Shown: positions 51,057 through 62,749, counted from the first letter of the stretch. The stretch is 64,000 nucleotides of DNA from JADLGL01 sp963823045 (GCA_963823045.1 CAWGKA010000009.1:124001-188000), one strand, 5' to 3'. Notes: generated by a model from the letters alone, not told the origin. Program-made: numbers and translations.

Positions 51057-52676
51057 ATGGCTGTCAGCGCCAATCGACTTGAACTGTTGCAGATCGCCGA
51101 CGCCGTCGCGCGTGAGAAGGCGATCGACCGCATGATCGTCATCGAGGCGATGGAAGACGCGATCCAGAAGGCGGCGCGCTCGCGCTATGGCCTTGAGACC
51201 GACGTCCGCGCCGAGATCAACGGCAAGACCGGCGAGATCAAGCTGCAGCGGCTGTTGAAAGTCGTGGAGCAGATCGAGGAGCCGGCGACGGAGATTTCGA
51301 TCGAAGAAGCGCGCGAACGCAATCCCGCGGCGCAGGTCGGCGACTACATCTCCGAGCCGCTGCCGCCGATGGATTTCGGCCGTATCGCGGCGCAGTCGGC
51401 CAAGCAGGTCATCGTGCAGAAGGTGCGCGAGGCCGAGCGCGACCGGCAATATGAGGAATACAAGGACCGCATCGGCGAGATCGTGAACGGCCAGGTGAAG
51501 CGGGTCGAATATGGCAATGTCATCGTCGATCTCGGCCGTGGCGAGGCGATCGTCCGCCGTGACGAACTGATACCGCGCGAGACGTTCCGCTATGGCGACC
51601 GCGTCCGCGCCTATGTCTACGACGTCCGCCGCGAGCAGCGCGGACCGCAGATCTTCCTGTCGCGCACGCATCCGCAGTTCATGGCCAAGCTCTTCGCCCA
51701 GGAAGTGCCGGAAATCTATGACGGCATCATCGAGGTGAAGTCGGTCGCCCGCGATCCGGGCAGCCGCGCCAAGATCGCCGTGATCTCCCGCGATTCCTCG
51801 ATCGACCCGGTCGGCGCCTGCGTCGGCATGCGCGGCAGCCGCGTTCAGGCCGTCGTCAACGAGCTGCAGGGCGAGAAGATCGACATCATCCCGTGGAACC
51901 CGGATCCGGCGACCTTCATCGTCAACGCGCTGCAGCCGGCGGAAGTCGCCAAGGTCGTGCTCGACGAAGATGCCGAGCGCATCGAAGTGGTCGTGCCGGA
52001 CGAGCAGCTGTCGCTCGCCATCGGCCGCCGCGGCCAGAATGTCCGCCTCGCGTCGCAGCTGACCGGCTGGGATATCGACATCCTCACCGAGCAGGAAGAG
52101 TCCGAGCGCCGCCAGAAGGAATTCCAGGAGCGTTCGTCGCTCTTCATCGAGGCGCTCGACGTCGACGAGATGGTCGGCCAGCTGCTGGCGTCGGAAGGCT
52201 TCTCCTCGATCGAGGAGATCGCCTTCGTCGAACTCGACGAGATCGCCGCGATCGAAGGCTTCGACGACGACACCGCCAACGAGCTGCAGATGCGGGCGCG
52301 CGAATATATCGAGCGCCGGGAAGCCGAGCTCGACGTCGAGCGGAAGAATCTCGGCGTCGCCGACGATCTGAAGGACGTGCCGGGCATGACGACGGCGATG
52401 CTGGTCGCGCTCGGCAAGGACGGCGTGACGACGATGGAGGATTTCGCCGGCTCGGTGCCGGACGATCTGATCGGCTATGTCGAGCGCCACGAAGGCGAAT
52501 CGACCTTCCATCCCGGCATCTTTGACGGCCTCGGGCTCACCCGGGCCGATGCCGAGGCGATGATCATGGATGCGCGCATCCGCGCCGGCTGGATCACTGA
52601 AGCCGATCTGGCGTCTGAGGAAGACGCTGAGGCGACCGCCGAAGAGGCGGAAGCCGAGACCGGTGCAGTGGCGTGA
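51057..52676 (+). CDS. nusA: Transcription termination/antitermination factor NusA
   Basis: 539 residues in one clean frame. N-terminal RNA-polymerase-binding domain (MIVIEAMEDAIQKAARSRYG), S1 domain (VNGQVKRVEYGNVIVDLGRG), two KH domains (VGACVGMRGSRVQAVVNELQ and LSLAIGRRGQNVRLASQLTG) and C-terminal acidic repeats with helix-hairpin-helix VPGMTTAMLVALG. The acidic Glu/Ala tail is normal for alphaproteobacteria. Confidence 0.99.
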   Translation: MAVSANRLELLQIADAVAREKAIDRMIVIEAMEDAIQKAARSRYGLETDVRAEINGKTGEIKLQRLLKVVEQIEEPATEISIEEARERNPAAQVGDYISEPLPPMDFGRIAAQSAKQVIVQKVREAERDRQYEEYKDRIGEIVNGQVKRVEYGNVIVDLGRGEAIVRRDELIPRETFRYGDRVRAYVYDVRREQRGPQIFLSRTHPQFMAKLFAQEVPEIYDGIIEVKSVARDPGSRAKIAVISRDSSIDPVGACVGMRGSRVQAVVNELQGEKIDIIPWNPDPATFIVNALQPAEVAKVVLDEDAERIEVVVPDEQLSLAIGRRGQNVRLASQLTGWDIDILTEQEESERRQKEFQERSSLFIEALDVDEMVGQLLASEGFSSIEEIAFVELDEIAAIEGFDDDTANELQMRAREYIERREAELDVERKNLGVADDLKDVPGMTTAMLVALGKDGVTTMEDFAGSVPDDLIGYVERHEGESTFHPGIFDGLGLTRADAEAMIMDARIRAGWITEADLASEEDAEATAEEAEAETGAVA

Positions 52677-52697
52677 AGTCCTACGGAGCCGCCCGCC

Positions 52698-53363
52698 ATG
52701 CCGCGCCAAAACGAGCCGACAGAGCGCATGTGCGCCGTCACCCGCGAGGTGCGGCCGACGGCTGAGCTTCTGCGCTTTGTCGTCGACCCGGACGGCGCGA
52801 TCGTCCTCGATCTGAAGCACCGGCTCCCAGGCCGCGGGGTTTGGATCACCGCGCGGGCTGACTATATTGCGCAGGCGGCGCGCAAGAACGTCTTCGCAAG
52901 GGCTCTGAAGGCCTCGGTGCGACCCGACGCCGATCTGGCCGAGCGCGTCGAGGACCAGCTGAAACGGTCCCTATTGTCGGCTCTGTCGCTGGCGCGGAAG
53001 GGCGGCGGTCTTGTCACCGGCTTCGACGCCGTGGGTGCGGCAATCGGCGAGGGCCGCGTTGCCGCACTGATCCATGCCGCCGAAGCGAGCGACGACGGCG
53101 TCGGCAAGCTGCAGGCCGTATTGAGGCGAAAGCTTGGTCCCGAAGGCCAAGTTCCCGTTTTGAGGCGGTTAAGCGAGTCGGAATTGAGTTTGGCATTGGG
53201 CCGGCCACATGTGATACATGCAGCCCTGCTCGCGGGCCGAGCGGGACGCCTTGCCCTTGATCATATTGACCAACTCGCTCGGTTTCATACCGGACCGCAG
53301 GACGGCGGAATTCACCTATTGAGCAGGAAAGCGGATCAGGCCGCTGAGCATCGGAGCACATGA
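52698..53363 (+). CDS. YlxR-family RNA-binding protein with L7Ae-like extension
   Basis: 221 residues from ATG 52698, intact frame. N-terminal YlxR/DUF448 domain: MCAVTREVRPTAELLRFVVD, LPGRGVWITARADYIAQAAR and KNVFARALK. C-terminal domain (about residues 95-190) has LLSALSLARKGGGLVTGFDA, an L7Ae/eL8-like RNA-binding start. The last residues overlap the infB start (ATGA). YlxR binds RNase P RNA in some bacteria; here the function is inferred. Confidence 0.88.
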   Translation: MPRQNEPTERMCAVTREVRPTAELLRFVVDPDGAIVLDLKHRLPGRGVWITARADYIAQAARKNVFARALKASVRPDADLAERVEDQLKRSLLSALSLARKGGGLVTGFDAVGAAIGEGRVAALIHAAEASDDGVGKLQAVLRRKLGPEGQVPVLRRLSESELSLALGRPHVIHAALLAGRAGRLALDHIDQLARFHTGPQDGGIHLLSRKADQAAEHRST

Positions 53364-55898
53364 CGGACACCAACAACACCGGCGACAAGACGATTTCCGT
53401 GACGCCCCGCAAGACGCTGGGGCTGAAGCGCGCCGAGCATGGCACGGTTCGCCAGAGCTTCTCGCATGGCCGCACCAATACGGTGCAGGTGGAGCGCAAG
53501 AAGCGGCGCGTCATCCTGCCGGGTGAACAGAAGGCCGAGACCCCCGCGCCGAAGCCCGCGCAGAGCGAGCCGGCTCCGGCTCCAACTCCCCCTGGCGGCG
53601 CCTGCCCCGGCGAAAGCCGAGCCTGACGCACGATCCGGTCTTGTCCTGCGCACGCTGTCAGAGGACGAGCTCGACGCGCGGGCAAAGGCGCTCGCGGACG
53701 CAAAGGTCCGTGAGGCCGTGGAACGCGAGACGGCGGCCGATGAGGCCAAGCGCCGCGCGGAAGAAGATGCCCGCGCCGCGGTCGAGCGCGCCGAGGCGGA
53801 AAAGCGCCGCGTTGAGGAAGAGGAAAGGCTGCGCGTCGAAGCCGAAGCGCGTCAGCGCGCCGAAGAGGCTGCGCGGGAGCGTCTCGGCGTCGAGGCTCCG
53901 CCCGTGGTTCGCGATCGCGAAGCGGTCGAGACCGACGAGGACCGCGGCAAGGGCCGGCTGAAGACGGCGCGCCCCGAAGTCGCCAAACCGGTGAAGCGCG
54001 GCGATGATCGCCGCCGCGGCAAGCTCACGCTGACCAACGCGCTCGACGATTCGGAACGCGAACGTTCGCTCGCCTCGATCCGTCGCCGGCGCGAACGCGA
54101 ACGCGCAAGAACCATTCAGCAGGGCCCGCGCGAGAAGATCTCACGCGAGGTGACGATCCCGGAGACGATTACCGTCCAGGAGCTCGCCAACCGCATGGCC
54201 GAGCGCGCCACCGACGTGATCATGCTCCTGATGAAACAGGGCCAGATCATCAAGGCCGGCGACATCATCGACGCCGATCTGGCGCAGTTGATCGTGGAAG
54301 AACTCGGCCATACGGCGCGCCGTGTCGCCGAAGCCGATGTCGAAGAAGGCCTGTTCGCCGCCGAAGACGATCCGGCCGATCTCGAGCCGCGGCCGCCGGT
54401 GGTCACCGTCATGGGCCATGTCGACCACGGCAAGACCTCGTTGCTCGACGCGCTGCGCAAGACCAATGTCGTCTCCGGCGAAGCCGGCGGCATCACGCAG
54501 CATATCGGCGCCTATCAGGTCGACCATAACGGCCACAAGATCACCTTCATCGACACGCCGGGCCACGCCGCCTTCACGGCGATGCGTGCGCGCGGCGCAC
54601 GGGTGACCGACATCGTCGTGCTGGTCGTTGCCGCCGACGATTCGGTGATGCCGCAGACCATCGAAGCAATTCAGCATGCGCGCGCCGGCGGCGTGCCGAT
54701 CATTGTTGCCATCAACAAGATCGACAAGCCGGACGCCGATGCTTCGAAGGTTCGCACCGAGCTTCTGCAGCACGAAGTGTTCGTCGAATCGATGGGCGGC
54801 GACGTGCTCGAAGTCGAAGTCTCGGCGCTCAAGGGCATCAATCTCGACAAGCTGCTCGACGCCATCACGCTGCAGTCGGAAATCCTCGAGCTGAAGGCGA
54901 ATCCGCATCGTCCGGGCGAAGGCACGGTGATCGAGGCGCGGCTCGACAAGGGCCGTGGCCCGGTCGCTTCCGTCCTCGTGCAGCGCGGCACGCTGAAGAT
55001 CGGCGACATCGTCGTTGCCGGCTCCGAATGGGGCCGCGTACGCGCATTGGTCGACGACCATGGCGAGCAGGTCGAACGCGCCGGTCCGTCGACACCGGTC
55101 GAGGTGCTCGGCTTCCAGGCGACGCCGGAGGCAGGCGATCGCATCGCCGTCGTCGATTCGGAAAGCCGGGCGCGCGAAATCACCGACTATCGTCAGCGTC
55201 AGAAGCGCGAAAAGGCGCAAGCCAAGCGCACGGGTGCACGCGGTTCGCTCGAGCAGATGATGACCGATCTGCAGATCAGCGGCCGCGCCGAGTTCCCGCT
55301 CGTCATCAAGGGCGACGTGCAAGGCTCGGTGGAAGCGATCGCCGGTGCGCTCGAGAATCTGGGTACCGACGAAGTCACCGCGCGCATCGTCTTTGCCGGC
55401 GCCGGCGGCATCACCGAATCCGACGTCAACCTCGCCGTCACGTCCGGCGCCGCGATCATCGGCTTCAATGTCCGCGCCAATAAGCAGGCGCGCGATATCG
55501 CCGACCGCGAAGGCCTTGAGATCCGCTACTACAACGTCATCTACGATCTCGTTGACGACGTGAAGGCAGCGATGTCCGGCCTGCTCTCGCCGGAGCGCCG
55601 CGAGACCATGCTCGGCAATGCCGAGATCCTGCAGGTCTTCAACATCACCAAGGTCGGCAAGGTCGCGGGTTGCCGCGTCACCGATGGCAAGGTCGAGCGC
55701 GGCGCGGGCGTCCGCCTGATCCGCGACAATGTCGTCGTGCATGAAGGCAAGCTGTCGACGCTGAAGCATTTCAAGGACGAGGTGAAGGAAGTCTCCGCCG
55801 GTCAGGAATGCGGCATGGCCTTCGAGAAATACGAAGACATGCGCGTCGGCGACGTCATCGAATGCTATCGGGTCGAGGAGGTGGCGCGCACGCTCTGA
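53360..55898 (+). CDS. infB: Translation initiation factor IF-2
   Basis: About 845 residues from ATG 53360. N-terminal region rich in Lys/Arg/Glu (KRRVILPGEQKAETPAP; long charged helix RRAEEDARAAVERAEAEKRR). GTPase domain with VMGHVDHGKTSLLDALRK (G1), DTPGHAAFTAMR (G3) and NKIDKP (G4). C-terminal domains binding fMet-tRNA and ending in EEVARTL. One frameshift near 53600 in the poorly conserved N-terminal linker. Coupled to ylxR upstream and 31 bases before rbfA. Confidence 0.98.
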
Positions 55899-55929
55899 CC
55901 GGCGCAGCGCCAACCTCCCGGATTTGCTC

Positions 55930-56346
55930 ATGAGCCGCAGCGACCGTTCGCGTGCCAAGGCGCCGCCGTCACAACGGCAGCTGCGCGTTGGCGAATTGAT
56001 CCGGCACGCCCTCGCCGAAATTCTGACGCGCGGCGAGGTGCATGATCCGGAGTTGGAAGTGATGAGCGTGTTCGTCTCCGAAGTGGAGATGACGCACGAT
56101 CTCAAGCTGGCGACCTGCTATGTGCGGCCGTTCGGCGATGCCGATCCGGCACGGGCCGTGGAGGCGCTGCAACGCCACCGCCGCTTCCTGCGCGGCGCGG
56201 TCACGCAACGTATCGACCTCCGCTTCTCACCGGAACTCCGCTTCCGCGTCGACACGAGTTTTGACACCGGGGAGCGGATCGACGCCCTGCTGCGTTCGCC
56301 GGCCGTCCGCCGCGATCTCGCCGACGACGAACCCGACGAAGACTGA
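55930..56346 (+). CDS. rbfA: Ribosome-binding factor A
   Basis: 138 residues in an intact frame from ATG 55930. KH-like fold: RQLRVGELIRHALAEILTRG, VSEVEMTHDLKLATCYVRPF and LRFRVDTSFDTGERIDALL. Matures the 16S rRNA end of the 30S subunit. ATG is chosen over the in-frame TTG 55924. It lies 31 bases after infB and 12 before truB. Confidence 0.97.
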   Translation: MSRSDRSRAKAPPSQRQLRVGELIRHALAEILTRGEVHDPELEVMSVFVSEVEMTHDLKLATCYVRPFGDADPARAVEALQRHRRFLRGAVTQRIDLRFSPELRFRVDTSFDTGERIDALLRSPAVRRDLADDEPDED

Positions 56347-56358
56347 ACGGACACGCCC

Positions 56359-57278
56359 ATGGCCAATCGCAAGAAGAAGGGCCGGCCGGTGTCCGGCTGG
56401 GTCGTGCTCGACAAGCCGGTCGGCATGACGTCGACGCAGGCCGTCTCGGCGGTGAAGTATCTGTTCAAGGCGCAGAAGGCCGGCCATGCCGGCACGCTCG
56501 ATCCGCTCGCCTCGGGCTGCCTGCCGATCGCGCTCGGCGAGGCGACGAAGGCGATGCCGCAGGTGGTCGACGGCGACAAGGCCTACCGCTTCACAGTGAC
56601 CTGGGGCGGCGAGAGCGACACGGACGACACCGAGGGACGCATCGTCGCCACATCCGACAAGCGACCGAGCCGCGAGGCGATCGAGGCGGCGATGGAGGAT
56701 TTCATCGGCGAGATCGAGCAGACGCCGCCCGCCTTTTCCGCGGTGAAGATCAATGGCGAGCGCGCCTATGACCTTGCCCGCGATGGCGAGACGGTGGAGC
56801 TCGCTTCCCGCATCGTGCGCATCGACAGCTTCGACCTGATCGACATCCCTGACGCAAGACCACGCCATATTCGAGATCGGCTGCGGCAAGGGCACCTATG
56901 TGCGCTCGCTCGCCCGCGACCTCGGGCGCAAGCTCGGCTGCTACGGCCATGTGTCGGAGCTTCGCCGGCTCTCGGTCGGACCGTTTGCCGAGGAGATGCT
57001 GCTCCCGCTCAGCGAGGTTCGCGACATGGAGGCGGAAAGCGGCGCGGAGGCGTGCGACGCCTTCCTGCAGCCGATCGAAGCAGCCCTCTCCGACCTCATC
57101 GGCGTGCCCCTTCATGAGCGCGACGCCAACCGCGTCCTTCGCGGCCAGGCGGTGCTGCTTCGCGGCGCCGGCGGCGCCGGTCAACGGCCCTGCCTACGCC
57201 ACCGGCGGTGGCCAGCTATTGGCGATCGGCGAGATCGAGGCCGGCTCTTTTCAGCCGCGCCGCGTATTCCATCTGTAG
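56359..57278 (+). CDS. truB: tRNA pseudouridine synthase B
   Basis: Makes pseudouridine 55 in tRNA. About 306 residues from ATG 56359. Catalytic Asp in GHAGTLDPLASGCLPIALGE; preceded by SGWVVLDKPVGMTSTQAV; then TPPAFSAVKINGERAYDLAR and CGKGTYVRSLARDLGRKLG. Frameshifts lie near 56855 and 57178, each consistent with one extra base. The stop TAG is 57276-57278. Confidence 0.97.
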
Positions 57279-57512
57279 ATTGGCCCTGGCGGCGCCCGTT
57301 CGTTTTCGGTGGAAATCCGTGGCGTTTTCCGCCATATAGGCGGCGCCGAAGCGGCCAAGGCCGTTTCGAAGTGGTTTGCCTTGCCTTCGCTGGACGACAT
57401 CCCGGCCGGGCGGAGCGCGAAAAACCCAAGCAAATCAACTGGGCTTGGATATGGCCGCATGGCGGAAGCCTTGAGGCCATCCAATATTCAGCAAAGAGAA
57501 GGACTTCGGCCG

Positions 57513-57782
57513 ATGTCGATTACGTCAGAGCGCAAGCAGGAATTGATCAAGGAATACGGCACCGGTGAAAACGACACCGGCTCGCCGGAGGTTCAGGTGG
57601 CGGTGCTGTCATCACGCATCGCGACGCTGACCGAGCACTTCAAGACGCACGCCAAGGACACGCATTCGCGACGTGGCCTGTTGCGGCTGGTAAGCCGCCG
57701 CCGGCGTCTCCTCGACTATCTGAAGGACCGCGACGAGGCGCGCTATCGCGAACTGATCGAGCGGCTCGGGCTTCGGCGCTAG
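57513..57782 (+). CDS. rpsO: 30S ribosomal protein S15
   Basis: 89 residues in an intact frame from ATG 57513 (MSITSERKQELIKEYG). GSPEVQVAVLSSRIATLTEH, FKTHAKDTHSRRGLLRLVSR and RRRLLDYLKDRDEARYRELI match S15 throughout. The 234 bases before it (57279-57512) hold the expected promoter and leader but no clear box by eye. The next gene is pnp, as in most bacteria. Confidence 0.99.
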   Translation: MSITSERKQELIKEYGTGENDTGSPEVQVAVLSSRIATLTEHFKTHAKDTHSRRGLLRLVSRRRRLLDYLKDRDEARYRELIERLGLRR

Positions 57783-57949
57783 CCGCTTGGACACTGCCGC
57801 GGCGGCATGGGGCCGCTGCGTGACCGACCGCGGGGACACTTTCAGGGCCATGGCAGGATCGCCGGCCTCTTTCTCGTATGCCATCGAGAGAGAGCCTTGC
57901 CGTCTTGCACATGGCTTTGTTCGTGTCGCCGCTGACCGAAGGGAAAGAC

Positions 57950-60097
57950 ATGTTCAACGTTGAACGCATCGAAATCGAATGGGCGGGCCGTCCGCTCGTT
58001 CTCGAAACCGGCAAGATCGCGCGCCAGGCTGACGGCGCTGTGCTTGCCACCTATGGCGAGACCAGCGTTCTCGCCACCGTCGTCGGCGCCAAGGAAGAAA
58101 AGCCCGGCCAGGACTTCTTCCCGCTGACCGTCAACTACCAGGAAAAGACCTTCGCCGCCGGCAAGATCCCCGGCGGCTTTTTCAAGCGCGAAGGCCGGCC
58201 GAGCGAGAAGGAGACGCTGACGTCGCGCCTCATCGACCGTCCGATCCGCCCGCTCTTCGCCGCAGGCTACAAGAACGAGACCCAGGTCGTGACGACAGTG
58301 CTGTCGCATGATCTGGAGAACGATCCGGACATCGTCGCCATGGTCGCCGCCTCGGCGGCGCTGACGCTGTCCGGCCTGCCCTTCATGGGCCCGATCGGCG
58401 CGGCGCGCGTCGGCCTGATCGACGGCGGCTATCGTGCTCAACCCGCAGATCGACGAATTGACGGAGTCGAAGCTCGACCTCGTCGTCGCCGGCACGCATG
58501 ACGCGGTGCTGATGGTCGAATCGGAAGCGCAGGAGCTGTCCGAAGACGAGATGCTCGGCGCCGTGATGTTCGGCCATCAGGGCTTCCAGCCGGTGATCGA
58601 GGCGATCATCCGCCTCGCCGAACGCGCTGCGAAGGAACCGCGAGCAGCTCGAAATCAAAGACAATTCAGGGCTTTACGCCAAGGTCAAGGGTCTCGGCGA
58701 GGCCGACCTTCGCGCCGCCTATGCGATTCCGAACAAGACGGAACGTCACGCCGCCATCAGCGCTGTGAAGGACCGGGTCAGGCGAGGCGTTCGCTCCTGT
58801 CGACGGCGAGGAGGCTGCCGACGCCGCAGCTCGTCTCGCGAGATGTTCAAGAAGCTCGAAAGCGCGATCGTCCGCGGCGACATCCTCGACAAGGGCATCC
58901 GCATCGACGGCCGCGATCTGAAGACGGTCCGCCAGATCGAGGCGGAAGTCGGCATTCTGCCGCGCACGCATGGCAGCGCTCTGTTCACCCGCGGCGAGAC
59001 GCAGGCTCTGGCCGTCGCGACGCTCGGCACCGGCGATGACGAGCAGTTCATCGACGCGCTGGAGGGGACCTACAAGGAGACCTTCATGCTGCACTACAAT
59101 TTCCCGCCCTATTCGGTCGGCGAGACCGGCCGCATGGGTTCGCCCGGCCGCCGCGAAATCGGCCATGGCAAGCTTGCCTGGCGGGCGGTGCGGCCGATCC
59201 TGCCGCCGCATCATGAGTTCCCCTACACGATCCGCGTCGTCTCGGAGATCACCGAGTCCAACGGCTCGTCGTCGATGGCTACCGTCTGCGGCACCTCGCT
59301 GTCGCTGATGGATGCCGGCGTGCCGCTGAAGCGGCCGGTTGCCGGTATCGCCATGGGCCTCATCAAGGAAGAGGACCGTTTCGCCGTCCTTTCCGACATT
59401 CTCGGCGACGAGGATCATCTCGGCGACATGGACTTCAAGGTCGCCGGCACGTCCGAAGGGCGTCACCTCGCTGCAGATGGACATCAAGATCCAGGGCATC
59501 ACCGAGGAGATCATGAAGGTCGCCCTGGCGCAGGCCCGGGAAGGCCGCATCCACATCCTCGGCGAAATGGCCAAGGCGCTGCCGGAGGCCCGCACCGAGC
59601 TCGGCGAATATGCCCCGCGCATCGAGGTCATCCAGATCCCGACCGACAAGATCCGCGAAGTCATCGGTTCGGGCGGCAAGGTGATCCGCGAGATCGTGGA
59701 GAAGACCGGCGCCAAGGTCGACATCTCCGACGACGGCACCGTCAAGGTCGCCTCGTCCGACGGCAAGGCGATCGAGGCTGCGCTCAACTGGATCAAGTCG
59801 ATCGCCTCGGAGCCCGAGGTCGGCACGATCTATCAGGGCACCGTCGTGAAGGTCGTCGATTTCGGCGCCTTCGTGAACTTCTTCGGCGCCAAGGACGGCC
59901 TCGTCCACATCTCGCAGCTTGCCGACCACCGCGTCGGCAAGACCAGCGACGTCGTCAATGAGGGCGACAAGGTGTGGGTGAAGCTCCTCGGCTTCGACGA
60001 TCGCGGCAAGGTTCGCCTGTCGATGAAGGTCGTCGACCAGGAAACCGGCCAGGAAATCGCCGAGGACGGCGCCGAAGAGCAGCAGGCCGCCGGCTAG
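57950..60097 (+). CDS. pnp: Polynucleotide phosphorylase
   Basis: 3'-5' RNA exonuclease, about 715 residues from ATG 57950. First RNase PH domain (FFPLTVNYQEKTFAAGKIPG, GFFKREGRPSEKETLTSRLI), second domain (RTHGSALFTRGETQALAVAT, GRREIGHGKLAWRAV), KH domain IREVIGSGGKVIREIVEKTG and S1 domain GTVVKVVDFGAFVNFFGAKD. Frameshifts lie near 58433, 58637, 58790, 58840 and 59460. A strong terminator follows at 60127. Confidence 0.98.
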
Positions 60098-60126
60098 CCC
60101 GGACGTTGCTCCAAAGGAACGACGAG

Positions 60127-60148
60127 ACGGGCCCTGCGGGGCCCGTTT
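60127..60148 (+). terminator. Terminator after pnp
   Basis: Perfect 8-bp stem ACGGGCCC (60127-60134) and GGGCCCGT (60139-60146) around TGCG, followed by TT. It lies 30 bases after the pnp stop and ends the rimP-pnp run. The T tract is short, so termination may be partial. Confidence 0.7.
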
Positions 60149-60170
60149 CCACATTTGCTCCGGTTCCGCT

Positions 60171-60242
60171 AAATTGTGGCAAGGACACAATTTCGCGCGA
60201 GTTTGCCGCCAAAGGCCTCGCTAAGGGCCGCGCGCCTTAGCG
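60171..60242 (+). promoter_or_regulatory. Two perfect dyads in the chvI upstream region
   Basis: Dyad 1: AAATTGTG (60171-60178) and CACAATTT (60186-60193) around a 7-base spacer, 66-88 bases before the chvI ATG. Dyad 2: CGCTAAGG (60219-60226) and CCTTAGCG (60235-60242) around an 8-base loop, just before the ribosome-binding site TAGGAGG. The first could be an operator, the second a leader hairpin that affects translation. Both are inferred. Confidence 0.55.
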
Positions 60243-60258
60243 GGATAGGAGGAACGGC

Positions 60259-60961
60259 ATGCCGACCATCGCCCTCGTCGATGACGACCGCAATATTCTG
60301 ACCTCGGTCTCGATCGCCCTCGAATCGGAGGGCTATCGTGTCATGACCTACACGGACGGCCTGTCGGCGCTCGACGGTTTCACCGGTTCGAATCCCGATC
60401 TCGCCATCCTCGACATCAAGATGCCGCGCATGGACGGCATGGAGCTTCTGCGCCGGCTTCGGCAGAAATCCGACGTTCCGGTGATCTTCCTGACCTCCAA
60501 GGACGACGAGATCGACGAGTTGTTCGGCCTCAAAATGGGCGCCGACGATTTCATCAAGAAGCCGTTCTCGCAGCGCCTCCTGGTCGAGCGGGTAAAGGCG
60601 GTGCTGCGCCGGGCGCAGGCGCGCGACGGCACGCCCGGCAAGCCGACCGAGACAACCAAGCTCCTGGAGCGCGGCGGCCTGTCGATGGACCCGGAGCGCC
60701 ATACCTGCACCTGGAACGGCCTGCCGGTGACGCTGACGGTGACGGAATTCCTGATCCTTTACGCCCTGGCGCAGCGGCCCGGGCGTGGTGAAGAGCCGCA
60801 ACGCGCTGATGGATGCGGCCTATGACGATCAGGTCTATGTCGACGACCGCACCATCGACAGCCACATCAAGCGGCTGCGCAAGAAATTCAAAGCGACCGA
60901 CACCGATTTCGATATGATCGAAACGCTTTACGGCGTGGGGTATCGCTTCAAGGAGGCCTGA
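60259..60961 (+). CDS. chvI: Response regulator ChvI
   Basis: OmpR-type regulator, about 233 residues from ATG 60259. Receiver with IALVDDDRNILTSVSIALES, phospho-acceptor in LAILDIKMPRMDGMELLRRL, PVIFLTSKDDEIDELFGLKM and FIKKPFSQRLL. Winged-helix end with VDDRTIDSHIKRLRKKFKAT and LYGVGYRFKEA. A frameshift near 60783 is cured by deleting one G (GGCCCGGGCG to GGCCCGGCG). It works with ChvG in acid/envelope sensing, exopolysaccharide and host interaction in relatives. Confidence 0.95.
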
Positions 60962-60989
60962 TCCGCTTCTGGACTGGCCGCGGGTTTCA

Positions 60990-62749
60990 ATGACCGCCGG
61001 AACCGATACGGAGACAATCAAGGTCACGAGCGAGAAGACGCGGTCGCGCGGTCAGGCGTTGCTCGCCGGCCTGCGCCGGGTCTGGCGCATCATCACCTTC
61101 GGCGGCTTTTCCTCGCTCACCCGCCGTATCGTCTTCGTCAATATCGTCGGCCTGGTGGTGCTGGTCGTCGCCATCCTCATCCTCAACCAATCGCGCGTCG
61201 AGCCTGATCGACGCCGAGGTGCGGAGCCTCACCGCGCAGGGCGAGCTGATCGCCAATTCGATCGCGGCGCAGGCGGCGGAAGTCCGCGGCACGGAGGCGC
61301 TCCGCGCGCCCCAGGAACTCCTCGATCTCGACGCTATCGGCCAGCTTGTGCCCGAGCTCGATTTCCCGATCGACCCCGTGCAGGCGCAAGCGCTGGTCAA
61401 CTATTTGTCGACCTCCGCGGGGCCGCGCGTCCGCGTCTATGACAAGACCGGCCTGCGCCTCGTCGATTCCGATCTCAGTCAGATCACGCGCAGCAACCTT
61501 CCGCCGCCCGGCGCCGACCAGCCGTCGTTGATCGAACGCGTCTGGGAAGGCATCACAGCCTGGTTCCGGCGCAACGATCTGCCGGTCTACACCGAACTCG
61601 GGCAGACCCAGGGCCTCGACTATCAGGAAGTCGCGGCGGCGGTCGCCGGCACGCGCACGACGCTGACGCGCGTCACAACTGACGGCGAACTCCTCGTTTC
61701 GGTGGCGGTGCCGATCCAGGCCTATCAGACGGTGCAGGGCGCGGTGCTGCTGACGACCCGGCCCGGCACGATCGACAACATCATCCGCGAGGAGCGCAAC
61801 CAGATTCTGCGCGTCTTCGCCGTGGCGGCGCTCGTCTCGGTGCTTCTCTCCTTCCTCCTTGCCGGCACGATCGCGACGCCGCTTCGCCGCCTCGCCGCGG
61901 CCGCCGACCGCGTCCGCAGAGGCATCCGCACGCGGCCGCAAATTCCGGATTACAGCAAGCGCCGCGACGAGATCGGCGAGCTCAGCCTCGCCTTCCGCGA
62001 CATGACCACATCGCTCTATGCCCGCATCGACGCGATCGAGCGCTTCGCGGCAGATGTCGCCCATGAGCTGAAGAACCCCCTCACGTCGCTGCGCAGCGCC
62101 GTCGAAACGCTACCGCTGGCGAAGACGAATGAATCGCGCGAACGCCTTCTCGAGGTCATCCAACATGATGTGCGCCGGCTTGATCGGCTGATCAGCGATA
62201 TTTCGGACGCTTCGCGCCTCGATGCCGAATTCACGCGCGAGGACGCGGAACCGGTCGACATTGCGCGGCTGGTCGAGACGCTTGTCACCCTTGCCGAAGA
62301 AACCGCGGACGCAGAGAGCCCCAAGGTTGTCCTCGAGGTCGCGGATGCCGACAACGACGCCTATCTCGTCCTCGGCCACGACACCCGCCTCAGCCAAGTG
62401 TTCACCAACCTCATCGATAATGCGCGCTCGTTCTCGCCGCCGAAGCGGGACGATCACCATCAGCCTTCGACGGCACGGCGACGACGTCGAGGTCCTCGTC
62501 GAGGATTGCGGACCGGGCATCAAGGCAGAGAAGATCGAGCGCATTTTCGAGCGCTTCTATACGGACAGACCCGAAGGCGAATCGTTCGGCCAGAATTCCG
62601 GCCTTGGGCTGTCGATCTCGCAACAGATCGTCGAGGCTCATGGCGGCCGCATCTGGGCCGAGAACATTGCCGATACCGACGCCAAGGGCGGCGCGGGCAA
62701 GGTGAAAGGCGCCCGCTTCATGGTCATTCTGCCCGCCGCCGGCCGATGA
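60990..62749 (+). CDS. chvG: Sensor histidine kinase ChvG (ExoS)
   Basis: About 585 residues from ATG 60990. Membrane segment RIVFVNIVGLVVLVVAILIL, periplasmic sensor domain (about residues 75-270), second segment VFAVAALVSVLLSFLLAGTI, HAMP, H-box FAADVAHELKNPLTSLRSA, N-box VFTNLIDNARSFSPP and G-box ending GQNSGLGLSISQQIVEAHGG. Frameshifts lie near 61203 and 62450. It overlaps hprK (ATGA). Confidence 0.95.

Noticed and set aside
50946..56105. Long minus-strand frames opposite nusA and infB.
   Set aside because: Low-complexity Asp/Arg/Leu-rich shadows of well-supported genes; no start signal or motif.
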